From an uncultured Ruminococcus sp. (lineage in GTDB: Bacteria > Bacillota > Clostridia > Oscillospirales > Ruminococcaceae), in NCBI GenBank assembly GCA_947174625.1, contig CAMWJT010000005.1, positions 1-17,436 of the forward strand: DNA of 17,436 nucleotides. Direction: 5' to 3'. Positions within the stretch are counted from its first letter, which is position 1, and each line of letters opens with the position of its first letter. The notes beneath the pieces are model-generated. The model was not told where the DNA came from. It worked only from the letters and a program-made list of their open reading frames with translations, and did not search any database. The position numbers were made by a program, and so were the translations under genes. Positions 7,577-13,679 of this stretch are shown one piece after another.

Positions 7577-8698
7577 TTAAAATCTTCCATTTCTGTTGAT
7601 GATCTCTGTTTTAATGCCCATTTCCATGCAGTATCTCTGGACATAAGATTTGTCATAGCATTTGATAACCAGTCCTTTGCACTGGGCGAAAGCGTCTTCT
7701 TCAATCTGCTTGACGCTGTCGGGGATCATCAGTTTTCTGAGATTGTCGCATCCCTCGAATGCACCGCTTCCGATGCTGATGATGGTATTCGGCAGATCCA
7801 CAATTTCAAGATCATAGCAGAACTGGAATGTCATATCTGCAATTTCCGTGACACCGGCAGGGATGTTGATCTTGTTGAGTTTGACACACTCGCTGAATGC
7901 GCCTTGTCCGATGGATCTGACACTCTGAGGGATGGCAATGTTCTTGAGCCGTTTGCATTCTGAAAACGCATACTGACCGATCACGACCATAGAGGACGGC
8001 AGTTCTACGTTTTTCATGAATTTGAAACCGTCAAAGCAGAAATTATCCAGCATCATGTAACCGCCAGGAATTTTGACAGTGCCTTTGAGGCGCATTTTTC
8101 CGGCATCTGTATTCCGGAAAATCTGTGTTTCGTCGATTTCGGGAATCGGATTTTCCACCACAGGCTGCGGAGCGGGAGCAGACATCTGCGGCGCAGGCAC
8201 AGCTTGCTGTGGCATTGCCGTCTGCATGTTCGGCATGGGCTGTGCAACGGGCTGTACGCCGAAACCGCCGGCAGCAGGGGGAGGACTGAACGGGTTGGCA
8301 TTGACAAACTGCGGCTGTGCCGGGAATGCCTGTGCCGGGGCTGCCATTGCGCCCTGTTCCGGCATCGTTGTCTCATAAGGCCAGTCAAGCAGATAGGTAA
8401 AGCATACCATGACAAACTCAACAGCGCCCTCAGAGAGAAACATTTCGTTCATCATGTATTCTTTGGATTTCATGACAGCTATTTTCTGATTGTCACCTCT
8501 CTGCATAGCGGTCAGGACACCGCTCTTGGTGACATTTTTCAACAAACGGCGTTCTTTTTCGTATTCGGGGATATAGTCATTCATCAAAGAAATGAACTGA
8601 TCGGGATTACTTAAAATTTCATTGCCGAACTGTTGCAGCATACCCTTCAGCTTCTGACTGACAGCGATCGTGTTTTCAAATCCTGCTACATTGACCAT
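7577..8698 (-). CDS. Cytoplasmic LRR_5 (BspA-type) leucine-rich-repeat protein with helical N-terminal domain
   Basis: 373 aa, first gene of the operon. There is no signal peptide or membrane helix, so unlike most BspA-type LRR proteins it appears intracellular. Residues 1 to about 110 form a helical domain (NPDQFISLMNDYIPEYEKER; LSEGAVEFVMVCFTYLLDWP). It resembles small N-terminal modules of Firmicute regulatory proteins, but I cannot name the family. Residues about 112-185 are a Pro/Gln/Ala/Met-rich linker. Residues about 208-350 contain five to six 23-residue LRR_5 repeats of the pattern LxxIxIPxSVxxIGxxAFxxC, and the end (SYVQRYCMEMGIK) is the usual LRR_5 cap. It is probably a protein-interaction scaffold for the kinase/vWA/phosphatase set. 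An AGGA lies just before the ATG. Confidence 0.85.
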   Translation of the reverse strand: MVNVAGFENTIAVSQKLKGMLQQFGNEILSNPDQFISLMNDYIPEYEKERRLLKNVTKSGVLTAMQRGDNQKIAVMKSKEYMMNEMFLSEGAVEFVMVCFTYLLDWPYETTMPEQGAMAAPAQAFPAQPQFVNANPFSPPPAAGGFGVQPVAQPMPNMQTAMPQQAVPAPQMSAPAPQPVVENPIPEIDETQIFRNTDAGKMRLKGTVKIPGGYMMLDNFCFDGFKFMKNVELPSSMVVIGQYAFSECKRLKNIAIPQSVRSIGQGAFSECVKLNKINIPAGVTEIADMTFQFCYDLEIVDLPNTIISIGSGAFEGCDNLRKLMIPDSVKQIEEDAFAQCKGLVIKCYDKSYVQRYCMEMGIKTEIINRNGRF

Positions 8699-8711
8699 AA
8701 AATTCCTGCTG

Positions 8712-8787
8712 CTGAAAATATAAATTTTAAATTTTATAATTTATATTTCAGGAACATGCTAGAAAATATTATCAAGCATATTTCCTG
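8712..8787 (-). promoter_or_regulatory. Two adjoining inverted repeats in the leader of the LRR/kinase operon
   Basis: IR1 pairs 8712-8726 (CTGAAAATATAAATT) with 8738-8751 (AATTTATATTTCAG), with one bulged base and an 11-nt AT loop. IR2 pairs 8749-8760 (CAGGAACATGCT) with 8775-8787 (AGCATATTTCCTG). They share three bases, so the two hairpins compete at their junction. They lie between the promoter and the start codon, IR1 ending about 13 nt from the ATG, where it could affect translation. No known riboswitch class is recognised. Confidence 0.5.
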
Positions 8788-8918
8788 AGCAGCCTCTCCT
8801 TTCTTGAAAAGATCTTGAAAAAATAAACAAAAAAACTAACGTTGGCTTTTTGGCTTTTCTGTTTTTCCGTGACCGGCTTGGCAGGATAACAGCAAAAAGA
8901 CCATACGCATTTACAAAA

Positions 8919-8947
8919 AGTATAACATGAATTCAGCAGATTGTCAA
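8919..8947 (-). promoter_or_regulatory. Sigma-A promoter of the LRR/kinase/vWA/PP2C/deaminase operon
   Basis: Reading the minus strand, TTGACA (8947-8942), a 17-nt spacer, then TATACT (8924-8919). This is a consensus -35 and 5/6 -10. Transcription would start near 8912, giving a leader of about 215 nt before the LRR gene. Confidence 0.85.
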
Positions 8948-9114
8948 TAGATTGCAGAAGGATTTTCTGATTTTTTATGTTTCCTACAAAAAAGGCAAGC
9001 AAAAATATGGCACTTCGCACCAAAAAAAATTAAAAAATTAAAATTTTCAGCATGTCCGGACAGTCAAGGAAAAAATAGACAGAAATACACCTGGAATTTC
9101 GTGCTATTTGGCAC

Positions 9115-9143
9115 TTGTATTTTCCAGAAAAATATGTTATAAT
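9115..9143 (+). promoter_or_regulatory. Sigma-A promoter with extended -10 for the binding-protein/GGDEF unit
   Basis: TTGTAT (9115-9120), 17-nt spacer, consensus TATAAT (9138-9143) preceded by TGT, an extended -10. Start of transcription is expected near 9150, about 75 nt before the first gene. Confidence 0.82.
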
Positions 9144-9164
9144 AAATAAGAATCTGACTTTTTT

Positions 9165-9215
9165 CTGAAAGCCACGGGGTTTCAGGGATGATTTGTTTGT
9201 TAAGTCTGAAGGAGG
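9165..9215 (+). promoter_or_regulatory. Leader hairpin and ribosome-binding site that fixes the TTG start
   Basis: A small hairpin CTGAAA (9165-9170) / TTTCAG (9180-9185) encloses the loop GCCACGGGG. GGAGG at 9211-9215 is a strong ribosome site. The TTG directly after it (9216) is too close to be used, whereas the in-frame TTG at 9225 has a 9-nt spacing and gives a proper lipoprotein signal, so 9225 is chosen. Confidence 0.6.
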
Positions 9216-9224
9216 TTGATTTTT

Positions 9225-10334
9225 TTGAAAATAAAAAGTCTGATGAAAGGTGCGGCTGTTGGTATGATTCTTCTGTCGATGCTCTCGGCTACGGGGTGTA
9301 CTGCAAAAAATAATGCAAAACAGCAGGATATTACCATTGCCGTGATCTGCAAGAATGAGACAGACGAATACTGGCAGTCCGTCTGGAGCGCATGCGATGA
9401 TGCAGAATCGGAAATGATGATTAAAACGCTGCGCCTTGCGCCGGATGTGGAAGATATTGAAAAACAGATTGCCTGCATCAATGAGGCAATTGCTGCAAAC
9501 GTAGATGCCATTGTGCTTGCTGCGATTGACTCGGATGCCGAAAATGAAGCGCTCTCCAGGGCAACCAGCGCCGGAATCCCGGTTGTTACCATTGATTCGG
9601 ATATTAATTATGACGGCAGGGCAAGTTATGTCGGGACACAGAACACATCCGCTGCGGCAATTGCCGGCAGACGTGTCAAAGAATTGCTCAACAATGACGG
9701 CACAGTTGGTTTGATCTATCATGGCAACACTTCCACTGCAAGTATGCGTATGGGCGGTTTTATGGAAGAAATTAATCCGCCGCAGGAGGAAACTGCCAAC
9801 AAGCCGGCAGGGGCAGGCTCCAAGCCAAATCATGCACAGGGAGATGCTGCGCCAGGTGAAGGCGGAGAAGAAAATCCTGCCAAGCCACCGGAAAAACCAG
9901 AGCCGCAAACCAATGTGAAAGTTCTTGCGAACTTAGACGGCGAAGGCGATATGGAAATTTCCAAAGATCAGGCAAAGAAATTAATCAAAGAACAGCATGT
10001 GAATCTGATCTATACCACCAATCAGCCCGGCACCCGTGGCGCATGTGAAGCAATTGAGGAATTAATCGATGCCGGTACAATCCAGAAAGACGAAGTACAG
10101 CTTGTGGGATTTGACTATTTTGATGGGGCTTACAATTATATCAAAAATGGCATCCTGGATGCTGTCATTGTGCAGAATCCGTACAATATGGGTTACATGG
10201 GCATCCGGACAGCAAGGAGCGTTGTCCAGGGTGAGGAAGTACAGCCGACGATTGACACCGGCGCCATTCTTGTGACAGCGGATAACATTGATGAAGAATA
10301 TATTCAGTTTCTTGTCAATCCGACAGGCAGATAA
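9225..10334 (+). CDS. Lipoprotein periplasmic binding protein (LacI/RbsB-like, Peripla_BP_4), with low-complexity insert
   Basis: About 369 aa from the TTG at 9225. Signal peptide with Lys, hydrophobic core and lipobox SATGC (Cys25), so it is anchored to the outer face of the membrane. The body is a two-lobe sugar-binding-type fold: DITIAVICKNETDEYWQSV at the start, then VDAIVLAAIDSDAENEAL, GIPVVTIDSDI, SYVGTQN and VGLIYHGNTSTASMRMGGF. The second lobe has LIYTTNQPGTRGACEAIEE, LVGFDYFDGA and AVIVQNPYNMGYMGI. Between FMEEI and NVKVLAN, where relatives have a short loop, lies an about 46-residue Pro/Glu/Gly/Ala-rich insert (9774-9911). No permease genes follow; instead the membrane GGDEF protein begins 18 nt downstream. 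It therefore probably acts as the ligand sensor of that protein rather than in transport. The ligand is unknown, probably a sugar. Confidence 0.86.
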   Translation: MKIKSLMKGAAVGMILLSMLSATGCTAKNNAKQQDITIAVICKNETDEYWQSVWSACDDAESEMMIKTLRLAPDVEDIEKQIACINEAIAANVDAIVLAAIDSDAENEALSRATSAGIPVVTIDSDINYDGRASYVGTQNTSAAAIAGRRVKELLNNDGTVGLIYHGNTSTASMRMGGFMEEINPPQEETANKPAGAGSKPNHAQGDAAPGEGGEENPAKPPEKPEPQTNVKVLANLDGEGDMEISKDQAKKLIKEQHVNLIYTTNQPGTRGACEAIEELIDAGTIQKDEVQLVGFDYFDGAYNYIKNGILDAVIVQNPYNMGYMGIRTARSVVQGEEVQPTIDTGAILVTADNIDEEYIQFLVNPTGR

Positions 10335-10352
10335 AACGGGAGGAGTGAAAAA

Positions 10353-11615
10353 ATGGCTAGAAGAAGCGCAAGAAATGCCAGAGGCAAAAGAAATACCATG
10401 GACAGGAATCGCCGGAAAGATCCCGGCATCCGGAAAATCAGCAGATTGTATCTGCTCATGGGAATTATTTATGTTGTGTTTATTGCATTTAATATGATTG
10501 TCGAAAATCTGGTTTATGTCAATACCAGAGACCAGTATGACGCAAATCTGGAATCCGTCAATCAGGTGGCACAGATCCGCAAGGAATTTTCAAAAATCAA
10601 CCAGAATATTCTGATACTTGCCTCGGTGGATGTCAAGCCACAGAAAGAAGCATTGCTGCATCAGATTGAAAATGGTCTGATTACGCTCGGCGAGCAGGAA
10701 GCAACTTTTTTTGAACTTGTAGGAGATTCTTCCGAAAATGCAACCAGAAGATTCCGGCATGTCGTGTATGCACTGAAAGTCTATGAAAACAAGATCAATG
10801 AAATCAAAGGCAATCTGCTGGAGATGAACAGCGAAGAAGCCGTTGCGATCTACGTCCAGGAACTCAATCCGCTCTGGATGGTTGCCAATGAAATGCTTGG
10901 TGCTGTCACGGAGATTACATCCAGAGAAGCGGCAATGAAGCGTGTCAAAATTGCCATGAATCATGGCATTGCACAAGGCAGTCTGGTTATTATGGTCGTG
11001 ATTCTGATTATTACATTGATTCTCTTTGCAGACAGGCAGATCAAGACATTGATCGAAGTCCAGAACCAGACCAAAGAACTCAATGAAGCGAGCGCACGTC
11101 TGACAAAATCCAGAAAGAAATTACTGGATTCTGCCATGACAAATATTTTAACCGGCATGAAGAACCGGTATGCGCTTGATGAGAATCTGTCCCAGTTGAT
11201 TAATAATGCCCAGTTCAACATTGCTGTTTTTGATGTGGATAATTTCCGGAATATCAATGACATGTACGGCTATGAAGTCGGTGATGAATATCTTGCTACA
11301 ATTGCGGAACGTCTGAAAGATGAATATTCCGATTATGCGGAAATGTACAATATTACCGGCAATGAATTCTGCATGATTTTCTATGAGCATGTCACGGATA
11401 CACAGGCACAACAGCTTGCGGAACAGATCCGGATCGGAATCGGACAGCCGACCATGGTGGCAGGCAGTCTTGTATTGCAAGCACCTGTTTCGGCAAGTCT
11501 CTATCATTACTTACCGAGTGACAACCTGGATGTCAATACGCTCCTGATGCGAATGGACTCCGCACTGCATGCGGCAAAGCGTGACGGCGGCAACCGGATG
11601 TATCAGATTCAGTAA
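10353..11615 (+). CDS. Membrane-anchored GGDEF-domain protein with degenerate signature
   Basis: 420 aa. The basic N-terminal 30 residues stay inside. TM1 is about 33-51 and TM2 about 210-228, enclosing an about 155-residue extracytoplasmic helical region of four-helix sensor type. A short helix (235-258) leads to a GGDEF domain (258-420): LTGMKNRYAL, AVFDVDNFRNINDMYGYEVG with metal Asp294, then TGNEF (335-339) at the active-site turn, and RMDSALHAAKRDGGNRMY at the end. The GG(D/E)EF signature is altered at its first position (Thr) and at the metal/base position (Asn for Asp/Glu). Diguanylate cyclase activity is therefore doubtful; it may bind nucleotide or act on partners. GGAGGAG precedes the ATG, 18 nt after the binding-protein stop. 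The lipoprotein next door probably docks on the external domain. Confidence 0.88.
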   Translation: MARRSARNARGKRNTMDRNRRKDPGIRKISRLYLLMGIIYVVFIAFNMIVENLVYVNTRDQYDANLESVNQVAQIRKEFSKINQNILILASVDVKPQKEALLHQIENGLITLGEQEATFFELVGDSSENATRRFRHVVYALKVYENKINEIKGNLLEMNSEEAVAIYVQELNPLWMVANEMLGAVTEITSREAAMKRVKIAMNHGIAQGSLVIMVVILIITLILFADRQIKTLIEVQNQTKELNEASARLTKSRKKLLDSAMTNILTGMKNRYALDENLSQLINNAQFNIAVFDVDNFRNINDMYGYEVGDEYLATIAERLKDEYSDYAEMYNITGNEFCMIFYEHVTDTQAQQLAEQIRIGIGQPTMVAGSLVLQAPVSASLYHYLPSDNLDVNTLLMRMDSALHAAKRDGGNRMYQIQ

Positions 11616-11626
11616 TCAAAAAACAG

Positions 11627-11671
11627 ATTCCCTTTCGGATTTTGAATTTTTGTAATCCGGGAGGGAATTTT
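11627..11671 (+). terminator. Terminator after the GGDEF gene
   Basis: A 15-bp stem, 11627-11641 (ATTCCCTTTCGGATT) with 11654-11668 (AATCCGGGAGGGAAT), contains two G-U pairs and a 12-nt loop, and is followed by a short T tract (11668-11671). It begins 11 nt after the stop. The T run is short but the stem is long. Confidence 0.7.
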
Positions 11672-11723
11672 AAGAAAATTGGTAAAATAAATATCATTAT
11701 TTTAGAGAGGGGTTCAAAGCATC

Positions 11724-12431
11724 ATGTTTCTCGTGACAGGAGATATTCACGGTCTGCGTGACAGACAGGATCTGGAACGTCTTTCTTTTACTTATCAGGA
11801 ATTGTTTGATACACTGACAAAAGAAGATTATCTGATTATTACAGGTGATTTTGGTCTGATCTGGGACAGTTCTCTGGAAGAAATCCGTCTGTTGCAATGG
11901 CTCGAAGACAGAAATTTCACGACGCTTTTTGTGGATGGGAATCATGAAAATTTTGATCTGTTGGAGCTGTTATATCCCGTTGAAAACTGGAACGGCGGAA
12001 AAATCCGCAGAATCTCTCCCAGTGTGATACAGCTCCTGCGTGGACAGGTTTTTGAAATTGACGGAAAAAGCTTTTTTACAATGGGTGGTGCAGAAAGTCA
12101 TGATAAACAATTCCGGATTCCCGGCATTAGTTGGTGGCAGCAGGAACTTCCTACCAGAAAAGAAATCCAGGAAGCAAGAGCTAATCTGCTCGGACATCGT
12201 ATGCAGGTGAATTATGTCATCACACATTGCTTGCCGAGCAGTATTCAACACCAATTATTCGGCAAGGATAATACCATCTATCCGGATAATATCTTAACGG
12301 ATTTTCTGGACGAAATCGCTTGTAACATACAATATGAACACTGGTTCTGTGGACATTATCACCGGGACGGCATTGTAAAGGCAAATACCAAGATGCACAT
12401 TGTCTATCAAAAAATAAAATTATTAGTTTAA
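11724..12431 (+). CDS. Calcineurin-like metallophosphoesterase
   Basis: 235 aa, cytoplasmic. The complete metallophosphoesterase ligand set is visible: GDIHG (Asp7, His9), GDFG (Asp42), GNHE (Asn73, His74), THCLPS (His168) and GHYH (His211, His213), so it should be an active two-metal phosphoesterase. Between the motifs is a segment KSFFTMGGAESHDKQFR, similar to that in other small Firmicute members whose substrates are not known. GAGAGGGG lies upstream at 11704-11711, a usable if slightly distant ribosome site. No operon partner is obvious: a terminator precedes it and the nitroreductase follows after an AT repeat. Confidence 0.88.
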   Translation: MFLVTGDIHGLRDRQDLERLSFTYQELFDTLTKEDYLIITGDFGLIWDSSLEEIRLLQWLEDRNFTTLFVDGNHENFDLLELLYPVENWNGGKIRRISPSVIQLLRGQVFEIDGKSFFTMGGAESHDKQFRIPGISWWQQELPTRKEIQEARANLLGHRMQVNYVITHCLPSSIQHQLFGKDNTIYPDNILTDFLDEIACNIQYEHWFCGHYHRDGIVKANTKMHIVYQKIKLLV

Positions 12432-12470
12432 TTAATTTAATTAATTTAATTAATTTATTAATTTAAATTT
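12427..12470 (+). repeat. AT-only tandem 9-nt repeat between two genes
   Basis: Three exact copies of TTTAATTAA begin inside the stop region of the phosphoesterase gene (12427-12453), followed by the degenerate TTTATTAA and TTTAAATTT. It ends just before the AGGAGG of the next gene. Probably a replication-slippage product; it could change gene spacing or act as an AT-rich upstream element. Confidence 0.8.
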
Positions 12471-12485
12471 CAGGAGGATTTTTTT

Positions 12486-13028
12486 ATGGATTTATTAACA
12501 GGACTTACCGAGCGCCGGAGCATCCGGCATTACACGGAACAAACCGTATCTCAGCAAGAGATCCAAACAATTATGGAAACAGCACGCTTTGCACCGAGCT
12601 GGAAAAATTCCCAGACAGCAAGATATTATGCAATTCTCAATCCGGAGCTGAAAAATCAGATTGCAGAACAAGGCACGCTGAATTTTTCCAAAAATAAATA
12701 TAATATCCAGAATGCACCAGCATTGATTGTGCTGACCAGTATCCAGAATATTTCTGGTTACAATCCGGACGGCAGTTTTACGACTTCTAAAAATACACAC
12801 TGGGAATCGTTTGATGCAGGCATTGCCGCACAGACGTTTTGTCTGTCTGCGTATGCCAACGGTTTCGGGACGTTAATCATGGGCATTTTTGATGAACAAA
12901 AAATTGCGGAAATCCTGGGATTGCCCGAAAATGAGAGTGTATCCGCTCTGATTGCATTGGGTCATGCGGATGAGTCACCGGATGCGCCAACCCGGCATGA
13001 ACCGGGGGAAATTCTGAAAATTTTCTGA
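12486..13028 (+). CDS. Nitroreductase-family FMN oxidoreductase
   Basis: 180 aa, cytoplasmic. The N-terminal ERRSIRHY (9-16) is the FMN phosphate-binding motif, followed by FAPSWKNSQTARYY, the typical APSxxNxQ segment. AGIAAQTFCLSAYANGFGT and IMGIFDEQKIAEILGLPE match the central helix and the loop near the flavin. ALIALGHADESP is the usual final strand. Length is normal for the single-domain NfsB-like group. It likely reduces quinones, nitro compounds or related acceptors with NAD(P)H; the natural substrate cannot be read from sequence. AGGAGG at 12472-12477 is ideally placed. Confidence 0.9.
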   Translation: MDLLTGLTERRSIRHYTEQTVSQQEIQTIMETARFAPSWKNSQTARYYAILNPELKNQIAEQGTLNFSKNKYNIQNAPALIVLTSIQNISGYNPDGSFTTSKNTHWESFDAGIAAQTFCLSAYANGFGTLIMGIFDEQKIAEILGLPENESVSALIALGHADESPDAPTRHEPGEILKIF

Positions 13029-13044
13029 AAAATAAAAAATCCGC

Positions 13045-13073
13045 TTGCTATTTTCTGCAAATTATGCTAAAAT
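13045..13073 (+). promoter_or_regulatory. Promoter of the small membrane protein/nnr genes
   Basis: TTGCTA (13045-13050), 17-nt spacer, TAAAAT (13068-13073) preceded by TGC, giving an extended -10. It lies 17 nt after the nitroreductase stop and about 50 nt before the next start, so the following genes have their own promoter. Confidence 0.72.
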
Positions 13074-13122
13074 ATAATAAATTATTTTAAATTATAATGA
13101 ATTTTAGCGGAGGATTTTTATC

Positions 13123-13650
13123 ATGATGGACGTATTTGCAGAACAGCTTGTCAAAAAACAAAGTACAACACAGGACGATATGAAACGGGCATGTGCGATT
13201 ATCTTAGCCGTCACAGTCAGCATAATCTCGGTGATTGTGGCATTTATGGGATTGTCGCTCGCCCTTGTTCTGCCTGTCTGCGCAGTCTGGGCATTAATTT
13301 ATTTTCTTAAAATGTGCAGTACAGAGTATGAATATTCCTGTACAAATGGCATTCTGGATATTGACAAGATTTCCGGGCAATCCAAACGCAAGACCATGCT
13401 CAGTGTGGAAGTCAAAAGTTTCACGGCATACGGAAAAGCCGGCGTCTGTCCGGAAGAAGATCACAATGCAGAACTGACCATGTTTTTGGCTGTGGGGACT
13501 TCTCTCATGCGGGAATCAGATGACGAAGAAGAATATTATGCAGAGTTTCATCATCCGGAGCATGGGGATTGTTGTCTGTATTTTACACCGAATTCAGACT
13601 TCCGTGCGGCATTAGAACCGTTTCTGCCGAGGGAATTAAAATTAAAATAA
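13123..13650 (+). CDS. Small two-helix membrane protein of unknown function (DUF6106-like)
   Basis: 175 aa. A short charged N-terminus beginning MMDVFAEQLVKKQ leads to a hairpin of two membrane helices (about 24-44 and 46-64). An about 110-residue cytoplasmic domain of mixed beta character follows (EYEYSCTNGILDIDKISGQS, with an acidic loop ESDDEEEYY). The layout, a membrane hairpin plus a PH-like beta domain, and the N-terminus recall the clostridial DUF6106 family, from memory only. GCGGAGG precedes the first ATG; the second ATG three bases on is an equally possible start. The nnr gene follows after 29 nt and is probably co-transcribed. Function unknown. Confidence 0.8.
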   Translation: MMDVFAEQLVKKQSTTQDDMKRACAIILAVTVSIISVIVAFMGLSLALVLPVCAVWALIYFLKMCSTEYEYSCTNGILDIDKISGQSKRKTMLSVEVKSFTAYGKAGVCPEEDHNAELTMFLAVGTSLMRESDDEEEYYAEFHHPEHGDCCLYFTPNSDFRAALEPFLPRELKLK

Positions 13651-13664
13651 TTATAATATATAAT

Positions 13665-13672
13665 AGAGGTGA
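13665..13672 (+). promoter_or_regulatory. Ribosome-binding site that sets the nnr start
   Basis: AGAGGTGA lies 7 nt before the TTG at 13680. Other in-frame possibilities are poorer: the ATG at 13569 lies inside the preceding gene and would add residues unlike the family, and the TTG at 13674 is only one base from this site. Confidence 0.7.
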
Positions 13673-13679
13673 TTTGATT

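Larger units (their letters stand above)
8699..9224. other. 526-nt divergent intergenic region
   Basis: It separates the minus-strand LRR/kinase operon from the plus-strand binding-protein/GGDEF unit and holds a promoter for each. Between the two -35 elements (8948-9114) I see AT-rich DNA with two copies of GGCACTT (one followed by CGCACC). I see no convincing gene and no RNA gene. A minus-strand frame of 83 codons here covers the promoter and has no protein-like features. Confidence 0.7.

Noticed and set aside
8772..9023. 83-codon frame on the minus strand in the divergent intergenic region
   Set aside because: It spans the near-consensus promoter at 8919-8947, has low-complexity Phe/Lys/Cys-rich translation and no supporting ribosome site.
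9151..9223. Possible c-di-GMP-I (GEMM) riboswitch suggested by AAAGCCACGGGG before a GGDEF operon
   Set aside because: Only this short block matches. The first half of the aptamer, including the GCAAACC-type strand, is missing, and the predicted transcription start leaves too few bases upstream.
9030..9908. 292-codon minus-strand frame opposite the binding-protein gene
   Set aside because: The plus strand encodes a clear lipoprotein binding protein with signal and family motifs here; the reverse frame has no recognisable domain and runs through the plus-strand promoter.
13569..13679. Upstream ATG start at 13569 for the nnr gene
   Set aside because: It lies inside the preceding membrane-protein gene, adds 37 residues unlike the family and lacks a ribosome site; the TTG at 13680 fits both.
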